Part shown: piece after piece, positions 32,320-43,355 of the stretch
How the letters are laid out: each line of letters begins with the position of its first letter
Numbering within the stretch: the stretch's first letter is position 1
Source: Sulfurimonas sp. HSL3-1
Lineage (GTDB): Bacteria; Campylobacterota; Campylobacteria; Campylobacterales; Sulfurimonadaceae
DNA: 64,000 nt
NCBI RefSeq assembly: GCF_039645995.1
Contig: NZ_CP147920.1
Span: forward strand, 496,001 to 560,000
Direction of reading: 5' to 3'
Program-made: the position numbers and the translations under genes
Notes under the pieces: generated by a model
The model's input: only the letters and a program-made list of their open reading frames with translations
The model's database searches: none
What the model was told of the DNA's origin: nothing

Positions 32320-33834
32320 TTAGGCCCGCTGGGCCTGCCGTTTTGTCGATGCGCTTCCCCGGGCGGCCTCCCCGTCGCTGCGCTCCTCCGGGGCATAGGG
32401 GCGCAGAAAGGGCGGGAGGCGCTTGCCGTGGCCCTTGGAGAAGTCCGCAGCCATCGCGCGGCCGACGTCTTCTTTGTCACAGTGCCTGACATCGACGAGA
32501 TAGTCGAAGAGCAGGCGGGCCATCCGCTCCTGGGCGATCTTCCAGGTCGCCGCGGTCTGGTCGTAGACCCAGGCACTGAAATCCCGGAATTCGTCGAAGA
32601 CCTTTCCCTCGGGCCAGAGCAGGGCGACGCTTTGTGTAAAGTTGCCGCTGTTGTAGAGGATGTCCCAGTAGCGGGCGAAGCGCTTCATCTTCTGAATCTC
32701 TTCGAAGGAGACGTGGGTCGTCTTGAGGACGTCGTAGGGCGGGGTGTCGGCGTAGACCATGCCGAAGGGGTCGTCGTGGCGGGCCATTGTCGTGCCCGAC
32801 AGTTTTTTGAGGATGCCGATCTGGATCTCCCCGCTGCTCCAGGAGACGAGGGTGTCGAGCCCCTGGGCAAAGCTCTCCAGCGTCTCGCCGGGGAGGCCGA
32901 CGATAAGGTCGAGGTGGAGGTGGGCGCGGGTGTGCTCCTCCAAAAAACGGAGGTTCTCCTCTATCTTTGCCAGCCGCAGGGGGCGGTGGATGTTGTCGGC
33001 GATCTCGGGGTTGAGGGTCTGGATGCCGACCTCGAGCTGCAGGGCCGCCGGGGCGAAACGCGCGATGCGGCCGCGCAGCGCTTCGGGGAAGTGGTCGGGG
33101 ATCACTTCGAAGTGCAGGAAGTAGGGCTCATCCTTGGCGAGGAAGAAATCAAGGATCCTGTTCGCATAGGAGAGCTTGAGGTTGAAGGTGCGGTCGATGA
33201 ACTTGAAGCTGCGCACCCCGCGCTGCCAGAGCTTCTCGAACTCCGCGGTCATAACGTCGATGTCGAAGTAGCGCATCTTGTCGTCGATGGCCGAGAGGCA
33301 GAACTCGCAAAGATAGGGGCAGCCCCGGGACGTCTCCAGGTAGACGTAGCGGTGGGCAATATCGTTGCTGTCGTAATCGTCATAGGGGAGGGCGATGGCG
33401 GAAAGGTCTACGGTCGGTGCCTTGATGAAACGGTTGTTCCGTTCCACACCTGAAAGCAGGTCGCGGCAGAGTTCGTAGAAGGCGATCTCCCCCTCGCCGC
33501 CGATGATGTAGTCCGCGTTTGAGAAATCGACACGGTGGGGGAGGTGCGACGCTTCCGGACCGCCGAGGACGATGACGGTTTCGGGGGAGACCTTCTTGAG
33601 GATGCCGATCAGCTCGGCCACGTCGCCGGCGTTCCAGATGTAGGTGCTGATCCCGACGATCCTGGGGGCTTCGGCCAGGATACGTTCGGCGATCTGCTGG
33701 ATGTTCTCGTTGATGACGAATTCGCGGATTGCGCTCTGGGGGCGCAGTTCACGCAGGTTGGCATAGAGGTAGCGCAGCGCGAGGGAGGCGTGGCTGTAGC
33801 GCGCGTTAAAGGTGGCGAGAACGATGGTATGCAT
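32320..33834 (-). CDS. B12-binding-domain radical SAM protein (DUF4080-like)
   Basis: The 504-residue protein has a cobalamin-binding-type N-terminus (residues 1-130, with IVLGGPEASHLPH), then the radical SAM cluster motif SRGCPYLCEFC (about residues 180-190), a TIM-barrel core with LIVGLPGETLESF, and a C-terminal helical domain. Such enzymes use a 4Fe-4S cluster and S-adenosylmethionine, often for methylation of unreactive carbon. The substrate is unknown. I take MHTIVLATFNARYS at 33834 as start, the usual opening of this family; an upstream ATG would add nine residues. It shares no operon with the Cpx-like genes downstream. Confidence 0.85.
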   Translation of the reverse strand: MHTIVLATFNARYSHASLALRYLYANLRELRPQSAIREFVINENIQQIAERILAEAPRIVGISTYIWNAGDVAELIGILKKVSPETVIVLGGPEASHLPHRVDFSNADYIIGGEGEIAFYELCRDLLSGVERNNRFIKAPTVDLSAIALPYDDYDSNDIAHRYVYLETSRGCPYLCEFCLSAIDDKMRYFDIDVMTAEFEKLWQRGVRSFKFIDRTFNLKLSYANRILDFFLAKDEPYFLHFEVIPDHFPEALRGRIARFAPAALQLEVGIQTLNPEIADNIHRPLRLAKIEENLRFLEEHTRAHLHLDLIVGLPGETLESFAQGLDTLVSWSSGEIQIGILKKLSGTTMARHDDPFGMVYADTPPYDVLKTTHVSFEEIQKMKRFARYWDILYNSGNFTQSVALLWPEGKVFDEFRDFSAWVYDQTAATWKIAQERMARLLFDYLVDVRHCDKEDVGRAMAADFSKGHGKRLPPFLRPYAPEERSDGEAARGSASTKRQAQRA

Positions 33835-33884
33835 AATGGCATTGTAGCGTGTCTGCGGCAAGCTGATTCTAAAAGGGGCGTGGC

Positions 33885-33890
33885 TATAAT
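33885..33890 (+). promoter_or_regulatory. Candidate -10 element of the small lipoprotein gene
   Basis: TATAAT preceded by TGGC lies 25 bases before the ATG at 33915. The same ten bases occur before glyQ. Confidence 0.5.
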
Positions 33891-33914
33891 CAACGCAAAA
33901 AAAGGAGCGTAGGC

Positions 33915-34058
33915 ATGCGCATTACGGTTTTTCTTGCTTTGGCACTTTCAGTTATGGCGGCGTTCGGCGGCTGCTCATCCGCACAGATCAACGAGACGGC
34001 GGACAGCATCGGTTCGGACATCAAAAATTTCGGTGAAAAGGTGACCGAGCAGCATTAA
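33915..34058 (+). CDS. Small entericidin-like lipoprotein
   Basis: A 47-residue product starts MRITVFLALALSVMAAFGGC, a lipoprotein signal with lipobox FGGC, and continues with a short charged helix containing TADSIGSDIKNFGEKV. This is the shape of the entericidin family, small lipoproteins linked in enteric bacteria to toxin-antidote control of lysis and to stationary phase. AAAGGAGCG precedes the ATG, and a TATAAT element lies 25 bases upstream. It is flanked by genes on the other strand, so it has its own transcript. The role here is inferred from the family only. Confidence 0.8.
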   Translation: MRITVFLALALSVMAAFGGCSSAQINETADSIGSDIKNFGEKVTEQH

Positions 34059-34070
34059 GCTGCCGGCGGC

Positions 34071-35909
<1,839 letters not shown>

Positions 35910-35992
35910 GTTGGGAATCCTTTGACGATTAATGTCTTTGAGTTTAACACACGATGGTTGAAGCGGGGGTTATTTATGGCAGTTAGCCGGGC

Positions 35993-36745
35993 TTACGGGG
36001 TCGGGAGGCCGAGCCACTGCGCGGCGACCTGCCGCAGCCCGTCGGGGTTTTCCGAGGCGAAGAATTTCATCTCGGTGTTCGCGGCGCTCTCTTGGATGCC
36101 GTAATGGGCTTCGAGGTACTCCACGATCGCTTCGCCGGAGTGGATCATCAGCGCTTTATCTCCGAAATAGTTGGAGATCGCCCCGGCGATGAGGGGGAAG
36201 TGGGTGCAGCCGAGGATGACGGCGTCGGGGGCTTTGCACCCGGCGAAGTAGTGGTGCATCGTACTTTCGAGCACTTCGCCCTCGAAGAGCCCCTCTTCGA
36301 CGATAGGGACAAAGAGTCCCGTCGCTTTGGCTTCGACGTTGCGGTAGCCGTGGGTGGTGAGCAGCTGCTGGTAGGCCCCGGAGCCGACGGTCGCCTTCGT
36401 GCCGAGCACGAGGACCTCCGAGTCGCTGTTCGCCAGGGCGTTCTTCGCGGCGAGGATGCCCGGTTCGACGACGCCGACGACGTCAAAGGGGGCCTGGGCG
36501 CGCATCTCGTCCAGGGCGTAGGCGCTGACGGTGTTGCAGGCGACGATCAGCAGGTCAATGTCGAAGTTTTTGAAAAATTCCACCGCTTCGAGGGCGTAGC
36601 GGATGATGGTGTTGCGGTCCTTGACCCCGTAGGGGACACGGGCGGTGTCGCCGTAGTAGACGATCTCATCGAAAAGGCGGTGTTCCAGCAGGGATTTGAC
36701 GACAGTCAGGCCGCCGATACCGCTGTCGAAAACACCGACACGCAC
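35993..36745 (-). CDS. murI: Glutamate racemase
   Basis: MurI makes D-glutamate for peptidoglycan. The 250-residue protein has family length and shows the opening GVFDSGIGGLTVV, the two catalytic cysteines in VACNTVSA and LGCTHFPL, and YYGDTARVPYG, all conserved in the family. It starts four bases after the rho stop on the same strand. The rho-murI order is the same in Helicobacter. It ends about 80 bases before the dnaX start, on the same strand. Confidence 0.96.
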   Translation of the reverse strand: MRVGVFDSGIGGLTVVKSLLEHRLFDEIVYYGDTARVPYGVKDRNTIIRYALEAVEFFKNFDIDLLIVACNTVSAYALDEMRAQAPFDVVGVVEPGILAAKNALANSDSEVLVLGTKATVGSGAYQQLLTTHGYRNVEAKATGLFVPIVEEGLFEGEVLESTMHHYFAGCKAPDAVILGCTHFPLIAGAISNYFGDKALMIHSGEAIVEYLEAHYGIQESAANTEMKFFASENPDGLRQVAAQWLGLPTP

Positions 36746-36749
36746 CGGT

Positions 36750-38072
36750 TTAGCCCTCGTTCATCATGGAGAGGAATTCGTCGTTGGACTTCGTTTTCTG
36801 CATCTTGGTGTAGAGGAAACGGAGCGCCTCGACCTCGTCCTCTTGCTTGTGCAGCATGGAGCGGAGGATAAAGACTTTTTGCAGGACGTCCGGCCCGATG
36901 AGGAGCTCCTCTTTGCGGGTACCGGACTTGAGGATGTCGATCGCCGGGAAGATACGGCGGTCGGAGATCTTGCGGCTCAACACCACTTCGGAGTTACCCG
37001 TACCCTTGAACTCTTCGAAGATGACCTCGTCCATGCGGCTCCCGGTCTCGATCAGGGCTGTCGCGATGATGGTGAGGGAACCGCCGTTCTCGATATTACG
37101 GGCGGCACCGAAGAAGCGCTTCGGTTTGTGCAGGGCGTTGGCGTCGACACCACCTGAGAGGACCTTACCTGAACTCGGTGTAACGGTGTTGTAGGCGCGG
37201 GCGAGGCGGGTGATGGAGTCAAGCAGGATGACGACGTTCTTACCGATCTCGACGCGGCGCTTGGCACGCTCGATGACCATTTCGGCGACCTTGACGTGGT
37301 TCTTTGCCGGCATGTCGAAAGTGGAGGAGTAGACCTCGCCCTTGACGGAGCGCTCCATGTCGGTGACCTCTTCGGGGCGTTCGTCGACGAGCAGGACCAT
37401 CAGTTCCGCTTCCGGGTGGTTGTGGCTGATACCGTGGGCGATCTCTTTCATCAGCTCCGTTTTACCCGAACGCGGCGGGGCGACGATGAGCCCGCGCTGC
37501 CCTTTACCGATGGGGGCGAAGAGGTCCATCATACGGCCGGTGAGATGGGTCGGCTGGTACTCGAGCTTGAGCTGCTCCAGGGCATAGAGGGGCGTGAGGT
37601 TTTCGAAGAGCGGGCGCTTTTTGCTCTCTTCGGGCGGCACGTAGTTGATCGCTTCGATCTTCAGCAGGGCGTAGTAGCGCTCCTGGTCCTTCGGCGCACG
37701 GACTTGGCCGGTGACGACGTCCCCGTTACGCAGGGCGAAGCGCTTGATCTGGGTGCTGGAGACATAGGCATCGTTGAGGGAGTCGCTGAAGCTCTTGTCG
37801 ACGGAGCGGAGGAAGCCGTAGCCGTCCTGCATCACTTCGAGGATACCGGTAAAGAGGATAAAGCCTCCCTGGGCCGTCTGCGCCTTGAGGATTTCGAAGA
37901 TGATGTCCTGGCGTTTGAGCTCGTTGGGGCTCTCGACACCGAGCTCTTCGGCCATGGTGACGAGTTCGTCGATCGTCTTTTCTCTGAGGGCCTCTACAGT
38001 GTAGCCTTCGACGGGCTTATGGGTCCTGTTTTTATTGTTTCGTGAATGGTTGCTGCGCGAAGTATCGCTCAT
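36750..38072 (-). CDS. rho: Transcription termination factor Rho
   Basis: The 440-residue protein has an N-terminal RNA-binding region (Rho_N helices then an oligonucleotide-binding fold, about 60-150 with GYGFLRS) and a RecA-like ATPase with Walker [12 protein letters not shown] and Walker [16 protein letters not shown]. Rho is an RNA translocase that ends transcription of untranslated RNA. A basic, low-complexity N-terminus (about 20 residues) is visible. It heads the rho-murI pair. The upstream gap of about 180 bases up to gmhA holds divergent promoters. Confidence 0.96.
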   Translation of the reverse strand: MSDTSRSNHSRNNKNRTHKPVEGYTVEALREKTIDELVTMAEELGVESPNELKRQDIIFEILKAQTAQGGFILFTGILEVMQDGYGFLRSVDKSFSDSLNDAYVSSTQIKRFALRNGDVVTGQVRAPKDQERYYALLKIEAINYVPPEESKKRPLFENLTPLYALEQLKLEYQPTHLTGRMMDLFAPIGKGQRGLIVAPPRSGKTELMKEIAHGISHNHPEAELMVLLVDERPEEVTDMERSVKGEVYSSTFDMPAKNHVKVAEMVIERAKRRVEIGKNVVILLDSITRLARAYNTVTPSSGKVLSGGVDANALHKPKRFFGAARNIENGGSLTIIATALIETGSRMDEVIFEEFKGTGNSEVVLSRKISDRRIFPAIDILKSGTRKEELLIGPDVLQKVFILRSMLHKQEDEVEALRFLYTKMQKTKSNDEFLSMMNEG

Positions 38073-38254
38073 GAAGGTGTTCCTCTATGTCTGCTGAGTG
38101 GATTTTTCTAAGGAAGAAATCGAGGTCGTTAATGTGAAAGATTTCCCGTATTTTATACTATTTGCGTTTTACTTGTCAACAAGTAACGCTCTTTTTACCC
38201 TATCGGCGGTACAATGGCATCACTACTAATAGAGAGAGGAAGGAAGAGCTATTG

Positions 38255-38845
38255 ATGAGAGCCTACCTTGAAAAAGAGATTTCAGCTTCCATAGAGACCA
38301 AACAAAAAATTTTGAACGATGACGCCCTGTTGGGCACGATCGAAGCGGCGGCTAAAGCCTGTGTCGAGGCCTACCGCCGCGGCAACAAAACGCTGCTTGC
38401 GGGCAACGGCGGCAGCGCGGCGGATGCCCAGCATATCGCGGCGGAACTGGTTGGCCGCTATGGTTTCGACCGCCCCTCCATCCCGTCCCTGGCCCTCACC
38501 ACCGATACCTCGAACCTGACGGCGATCGGTAACGACTACGGCTACGACAAGGTTTTCTCCCGCCAGCTCGAGGGCATGGGTGTGGAAGGTGACATCTTCT
38601 TCGGCATCTCCACCTCGGGCAACTCCCAGAACATCGTCAATGCGTTTGAGAGCGCCAAGGCAAAGGGGATCACGACCGTCGCCCTGGTCGGCCGCGACGG
38701 CGGCAAGATGGGACAGATGGCCGATATCGCCATCATCGTCCCCTCCAACGCAACACCGCGCATCCAGGAGTCGCACATCCTGATCGGGCACATCATCTGC
38801 GACGTGATCGAAAAAGAGCTTTTCGGCGACGGCGTCGGAGCATAG
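38255..38845 (+). CDS. gmhA: Phosphoheptose isomerase GmhA
   Basis: GmhA converts sedoheptulose 7-phosphate to D-glycero-D-manno-heptose 7-phosphate, the first step toward the lipopolysaccharide core heptose. The 196-residue protein has the SIS-domain signature LLAGNGGSAADAQHIAAELV and GISTSGNSQN. I choose the ATG at 38255 with GGAAGGAAGAGC ahead; the longer frame to 38162 lacks a ribosome site. The next gene, gmhB, encodes the phosphatase two steps later in the pathway. Between them are about 105 bases with no clear feature. Confidence 0.94.
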   Translation: MRAYLEKEISASIETKQKILNDDALLGTIEAAAKACVEAYRRGNKTLLAGNGGSAADAQHIAAELVGRYGFDRPSIPSLALTTDTSNLTAIGNDYGYDKVFSRQLEGMGVEGDIFFGISTSGNSQNIVNAFESAKAKGITTVALVGRDGGKMGQMADIAIIVPSNATPRIQESHILIGHIICDVIEKELFGDGVGA

Positions 38846-38951
38846 GCAAACAGACGATGCGTATGTCTGAGAATTCACAAAGAGCGCAAGGCGCGAGGGC
38901 ACGCCGCCGAGGCGAACTCAGCGTTGGCGTAGCTGTCCGGACTTAGTTCGG

Positions 38952-39473
38952 ATGGCGTTTTCATCAATGGGAAAACCTGCCCTCTTCCTCGACCGCGACG
39001 GCGTGATCAACGTCGACACGGATTACCTGTATCGCATCGAGGAGTTCGAGTTTATCGACGGCATCTTCGAACTCTGCGCAGCCTACCAGGCGCGGGGTTT
39101 TCTGATCGTCGTTGTCACGAACCAGTCCGGCATTGCCCGCGGACGCTACAGCGAAGCGGATTTCGACCATCTGACGAAGTGGATGGTGGGGGAGTTTGGT
39201 AAGCGGGGCGTCAGGATCGCCGGGGTCTACTACTGTCCGCATCATCCGGAAGTGACGGGGGCCTGTACCTGCCGCAAACCCGAACCCGGCATGCTGCTTC
39301 AGGCCGCGGAAGAGCTCGGCATCGATCTGGGACGTTCGGTGATGGTCGGCGACAAGGAGCGCGACATCGTTGCGGCGCATCGTGCCGGTGTCAGAGAGGC
39401 CTACCTGTTCGATGCCGATGCAAAGCACACGGAAGCGACGCGCACTATCAAATCATTAAGGGAGCTGTTATGA
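38952..39473 (+). CDS. gmhB: Heptose-1,7-bisphosphate 7-phosphatase GmhB
   Basis: The 173-residue HAD-family enzyme shows the nucleophile motif FLDRDGVIN, VVTNQSGIARG, the zinc-binding loop CPHHPEVTGACTCRKP, and VGDKERDI. It removes the 7-phosphate from the heptose bisphosphate after GmhA action. The stop overlaps the start of the asparaginase-like gene by four bases (ATGA), so the two are translationally coupled. It belongs with gmhA in envelope heptose synthesis, though the kinase gene hldE is not in the window. Confidence 0.93.
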   Translation: MAFSSMGKPALFLDRDGVINVDTDYLYRIEEFEFIDGIFELCAAYQARGFLIVVVTNQSGIARGRYSEADFDHLTKWMVGEFGKRGVRIAGVYYCPHHPEVTGACTCRKPEPGMLLQAAEELGIDLGRSVMVGDKERDIVAAHRAGVREAYLFDADAKHTEATRTIKSLRELL

Positions 39474-39964
39474 AAATCCTCAATACCGGCGGGACGTTCA
39501 ATAAACGCTACGATCCCATCCGCGGGGAGCTCGAGGTCCCCTTCGACAACGAAGCCATCGAAGATATTGTCGAGAGCTTTGCTTACAGTGTCGAGATTGC
39601 CGGGATGCTCTATAAAGATTCGCTGGAGATGACCGAGGAGGACCGCGAACAGCTCATCAACATCATCGACGTTGACGACGAAGAGGTCTACGTCATCGTC
39701 CACGGTACCGACACGATGGACCTGACGGCCAAAGCCCTGGCGGAGTGGATGGAAGAGGATGAAGAGGAGCGGGTCATCGTCCTCACCGGCGCCATGGTGC
39801 CTTACAGCATCGACAAAACCGAAGCGAGCGTCAACCTGGGGATGGCGCTGGGATACGCCGCGACGCAACCCGCGCCGGGGGTCTACATCTGTATGAGCGG
39901 GATCATCGCGCCCTATGACCGCATTCGCAAAAACCGTGGAGAGGGGATTTTCGAGATTGTCTAA
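39470..39964 (+). CDS. Short asparaginase-like protein (N-terminal domain only)
   Basis: The 164-residue protein carries the nucleophile motif LNTGGTFNK and the second active-site motif HGTDTMDLTA of bacterial L-asparaginases, but stops at about half their usual length of 330 residues, so the C-terminal domain is missing. It may still hydrolyse amides, or bind them. It overlaps gmhB by four bases and ccoI by eight bases in other frames, so it sits in a tight chain with functionally unrelated genes. Forms of this short length seem to recur in relatives, but I cannot check this. Confidence 0.8.
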   Translation: MKILNTGGTFNKRYDPIRGELEVPFDNEAIEDIVESFAYSVEIAGMLYKDSLEMTEEDREQLINIIDVDDEEVYVIVHGTDTMDLTAKALAEWMEEDEEERVIVLTGAMVPYSIDKTEASVNLGMALGYAATQPAPGVYICMSGIIAPYDRIRKNRGEGIFEIV

Positions 39965-42377
39965 CGTCAAGTGCGACCACTGCCATCTGCAGTTCGATGA
40001 ATCGGTCATGATCAAGGAGGGGGAGCTCCATTTCTGCTGCAAGGGGTGCCAGGGGATCTATCACCTGCTCAAAGACGAGGGGCTGGAGCGCTTCTACGAC
40101 AAGCTCGGCGAGGAGACCCTCGTGCCGCCGACGGAACAGTTCGAGGACAGCGGCAACTTCAATTCGCCGGCCTTCTATGACCGCTACGTCACCATAGACA
40201 GCGAAGGGTTCAGCGAGGTGTCGCTCATCATCGAGGGGATCCACTGCTCCGCCTGCGTCTGGCTCAATGAAAAAGCACTGCACAAGATGGAGGGCATCGT
40301 CGAGGCGCACATCAACCATACGAACAACAAGGCGCGGATCGTCTGGGACGACGAGGTGCTCAAACTCTCCCAAATCATCGACATGATCCGCGCCATCGGC
40401 TACGATGCTTTTCCGTACGATCCGCAGATCCAGGAAGCGCGGGCGGAGAAGGAGCGCAAGGATTACTACCTTCGTATCGCCGTCGCCGTTTTTGCGATGA
40501 TGAACATCATGACCATCGCCGTGGCGCAGTACGCCGGCTTCTTTACGGGAATGACGCAGGGGATCAAGAACATCCTCAACGTCGCCGAGTGGATTCTCTC
40601 GACGCCGGTGCTCTTCTACAGCGGCTGGGTCTTCTTCAGGGGAGCCTACTACGGCATCCGTACCCGGTCGGTCAACATGGACATCCTTGTCGCGACCGGG
40701 GCGTCGCTGACCTATCTCTACTCCATCTATATCACCCTATTCGAGCTGGGCGAAGCCTATTTCGACTCGGTGACGATGATCATCACCTTCGTGCTTGTCG
40801 GCAAGTTCCTTGAGGTGCTCAGCAAAAAAAGCGCCGCCGATACTCTCGATGTGCTCTCCAAGCATGTACCCGGGGAGGTAACCCTGCTCAAAGATGGCAC
40901 CCAGGTGAACGTCAGCGTTAATGAGGTCGTCGTCGGCGACGTCATTTTGCTCAAAGCGGGGGAGAAAGCGGGCATAGATGGGGAAATCCTCTCGGGCGAG
41001 GGGAGCTTCGACGAATCGAGCCTGACGGGGGAGAGCGACCCTATCTATAAACGCACAGGCGATAGCGTCGTCAGCGGCACGACGAGCATCGATGCCGTCG
41101 TACAGTATGAGGCGACGAAGGATTTTGAACACTCGACCCTGTCGAACATCCTGACGATGCTCGAACGCTCCATGGCCAAGAAACCGCGCATTGAGCAGTT
41201 GGCGAATAGGCTTTCGGAGTACTTCTCCACCGTTATTTTGCTGTTGGCCTTCGGTACCTTCTTTGTCTGGTGGTTCTGGCCGCACCCTTTCAATATCGCC
41301 TTTATGGTCGGTATCTCCGTCATTGTCATCGCCTGCCCCTGCGCCCTGGCGTTGGCGACGCCGGTGGCGACCCTGGTCGGCTTGGGGCAGGGGGCGAAGC
41401 GGGGCATCCTCTTCAAAGAGGCTGCCCAACTCGAGACCCTGGCGCAGACCGATACCCTGGTGCTCGACAAAACAGGGACCATCACCGAGGGGCGGCCTCA
41501 GGTCGTTGACGTACAGTGGTATGGCACAGACAGTGAAGGCTACCGCCTGAAACTCCAGGCCCTGCTCAACGCCTCCAAACACCCCGTCGCCATCGGCGTT
41601 TCCGAGTATCTCAGCGGTGAAGCGGAACTGACGGCACTGCCCATTCTCGATGAGGTGCGGCAGATCGCGGCCAAGGGGATGGTCGCGCGCTGCGAGGAGC
41701 AGATGCTCAGCGGCGGCAATGCCGCATTGATGCGCGACCAGGGGATCGCTCCCGCCGACGAGAGCGCGCATACACTCTTCTATTTTGCCGTCGGCGAGAC
41801 ACTGGTCGCCCGTTTTGAACTGGCTGACAAACCCCGCCCTGATGCGGCAGAGGCGATCCGTGCACTGACCCATGCCGGCATCGACGTCATCATGCTGACG
41901 GGGGACCACGAACGCTCTGCTCGGAAGGTGGCTGCGGAAGTCGGGATCGAGCACTACCATGCGGAGCTGACCCCCGAAGCGAAAGCGGCTTTGGTCGCAC
42001 AGATGCAGAGCGAGGGGCACAAGGTCGTGATGGCCGGCGACGGCGTCAACGACATCCTCGCGCTGGCCCAGGCGGAAATCGGTATTGCCATGGGCAACGG
42101 CAGCGACATCGCCATCGACGTCAGCGACGTGGTCCTGATGAACGATTCGCTCACCTCCCTCGAGGAGGCGTTCAGGATCGGGCGGGCGACCTATGGCCTG
42201 GTCAAGCAGAACCTCGGCCTGTCTCTGGTGTATAATGCCGTCACAGTCCCATTGGCGATGGCGGGTTATATCATCCCCCTTGTCGCCGCAATATCGATGT
42301 CGCTGAGTTCCCTGCTCGTCGTGGGCAACTCGATGCGCATCGCCTACAGCTGGAAGCGCGCGGCCAAACGCCGCTGA
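39957..42377 (+). CDS. ccoI: Copper-exporting P-type ATPase of cbb3 oxidase assembly (CcoI/FixI)
   Basis: CcoI pumps copper for cbb3 cytochrome oxidase. From a TTG at 39957 the product is 806 residues: a cysteine cluster (CDHCHLQF, FCCKGCQGIY), a metal-binding domain with GIHCSACVWLNE, transmembrane helices with CPCALALATP, the phosphorylation site DKTGTITEG, and GDGVND. I choose TTG because it opens the protein right before the Cys cluster and GGAGAGGGG lies ahead; an earlier ATG at 39915 would add 14 residues within the asparaginase-like gene. ccoS follows 12 bases on. Confidence 0.9.
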   Translation: MSNVKCDHCHLQFDESVMIKEGELHFCCKGCQGIYHLLKDEGLERFYDKLGEETLVPPTEQFEDSGNFNSPAFYDRYVTIDSEGFSEVSLIIEGIHCSACVWLNEKALHKMEGIVEAHINHTNNKARIVWDDEVLKLSQIIDMIRAIGYDAFPYDPQIQEARAEKERKDYYLRIAVAVFAMMNIMTIAVAQYAGFFTGMTQGIKNILNVAEWILSTPVLFYSGWVFFRGAYYGIRTRSVNMDILVATGASLTYLYSIYITLFELGEAYFDSVTMIITFVLVGKFLEVLSKKSAADTLDVLSKHVPGEVTLLKDGTQVNVSVNEVVVGDVILLKAGEKAGIDGEILSGEGSFDESSLTGESDPIYKRTGDSVVSGTTSIDAVVQYEATKDFEHSTLSNILTMLERSMAKKPRIEQLANRLSEYFSTVILLLAFGTFFVWWFWPHPFNIAFMVGISVIVIACPCALALATPVATLVGLGQGAKRGILFKEAAQLETLAQTDTLVLDKTGTITEGRPQVVDVQWYGTDSEGYRLKLQALLNASKHPVAIGVSEYLSGEAELTALPILDEVRQIAAKGMVARCEEQMLSGGNAALMRDQGIAPADESAHTLFYFAVGETLVARFELADKPRPDAAEAIRALTHAGIDVIMLTGDHERSARKVAAEVGIEHYHAELTPEAKAALVAQMQSEGHKVVMAGDGVNDILALAQAEIGIAMGNGSDIAIDVSDVVLMNDSLTSLEEAFRIGRATYGLVKQNLGLSLVYNAVTVPLAMAGYIIPLVAAISMSLSSLLVVGNSMRIAYSWKRAAKRR

Positions 42378-42389
42378 AAAAGGAGAGAC

Positions 42390-42614
42390 ATGGACAGTTG
42401 GGTGATTATCATGATGCTGGCCGTCTCGGTCTTTCTGGGATCGCTGGCACTGCTGGGGATCATGTGGGCTATCCGGACCGGGCAGTTCGATGACAAAGAG
42501 AAGTTCCTCAACCAGGTGCAGTACGACGGGGAGGACGAACTCAATGACGCCGCGAAGCAGGCGGAAAAGAAAAAAGCAATGAAGAAGAAAAAAGAGGAGT
42601 ACCGGCCGGAGTAG
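42390..42614 (+). CDS. ccoS: cbb3 oxidase assembly protein CcoS
   Basis: CcoS is a small membrane protein needed to put cofactors into cbb3 oxidase. The 74-residue product has one transmembrane helix (about 5-30, VIIMMLAVSVFLGSLALLGI) and the family's GQFDDKEK motif right after it, then a highly charged Lys/Glu tail of unusual length. It follows ccoI by 12 bases, the standard ccoI-ccoS order. AAAAGGAGAGAC precedes the ATG. Confidence 0.92.
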   Translation: MDSWVIIMMLAVSVFLGSLALLGIMWAIRTGQFDDKEKFLNQVQYDGEDELNDAAKQAEKKKAMKKKKEEYRPE

Positions 42615-42627
42615 GGCCGGGAGTGTT

Positions 42628-43170
42628 GTGAAACGCACCAGACGCTTTTCTCCTTTTATCCTGATGTGTGCCCTGCTGCTTTCATCGCCGGGCAGCGCTA
42701 ATGACACGATTGAACGATCGGGAGATGCGCTTAGCGTCATTCTTCCGCTCTGTGCGGCGGCGGCGACTGCCTACCATCATGACGGCGAAGGGGCGCTGCA
42801 GTTCGCCGAAGCGTTCGCGACGACCATGGGGGTCACCTACGCGCTCAAGTACAGCATTGATAAAAGGCGTCCCGATGGCAGCGGTCAGGATTCCTTTCCT
42901 TCCGGCCATACGGCTGCCGCGTTCTCTGGGGCCTCATTTCTGCAACAGCGTTATGGCACGTCTTATGGACTTCCAGCGTATCTGGCAGCCGTTTATGTCG
43001 GTTGGAGCCGTGTGGAGGTAAAGGCCCACGCCGTTGAGGATGTCCTTGCCGGTGCCACAATCGGGATCATCGGCACGTACCTGTTTACCAAAAAGTTCAA
43101 TAGGGAAATCTCTTTTCTTCCCGTGGTCGGCAAAAAACAATACGGATTGGTGTTTCAAAAAAAGTTTTGA
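42628..43170 (+). CDS. Exported PAP2-family phosphatase
   Basis: The 180-residue protein has a signal peptide (residues 1-24, ending SSPGSA) and the three PAP2 motifs: KYSIDKRRP, FPSGHTAAAFSG and SRVEVKAHAVEDVLAG. These form a vanadium-haloperoxidase-like phosphatase site facing the periplasm. Members remove phosphate from lipids such as undecaprenyl pyrophosphate or lipid A. Substrate cannot be read. The start is a GTG at 42628 with GGGAG ahead. It follows ccoS by 13 bases and may share its transcript. Confidence 0.88.
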   Translation: MKRTRRFSPFILMCALLLSSPGSANDTIERSGDALSVILPLCAAAATAYHHDGEGALQFAEAFATTMGVTYALKYSIDKRRPDGSGQDSFPSGHTAAAFSGASFLQQRYGTSYGLPAYLAAVYVGWSRVEVKAHAVEDVLAGATIGIIGTYLFTKKFNREISFLPVVGKKQYGLVFQKKF

Positions 43171-43191
43171 GGATCGATGTGGGTGAAAAAG

Positions 43192-43268
43192 TGGTACGCC
43201 CGGAGGGATTCGAACCCCCGACTCCTGGTACCGGAAACCAGTGCTCTATCCAGCTGAGCTACGGACGC
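43192..43268 (-). tRNA. tRNA-Arg (anticodon CCG)
   Basis: The 77-base sequence folds as a clover leaf: acceptor arms GCGTCCG and CGGGCGT, D-arm GCTCAGCTGGATAGAGC, anticodon stem CTGGT/ACCAG around loop TTCCGGT, and GTTCGAATC in the T-arm. CCA is encoded. It reads CGG codons. Confidence 0.93.
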
Positions 43269-43355
43269 ATCGTTAGTGAAGCGCGAAATTATAACTTACA
43301 ATCTTTAAACCGCGCCATAGTGGCATATACGGCGTTTTCTCCCCGCACAGAGGAT

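Noticed and set aside
40737-42740. 667-codon open frame opposite ccoI
   Set aside because: Shadow frame; ccoI on the + strand has all P-type ATPase motifs.
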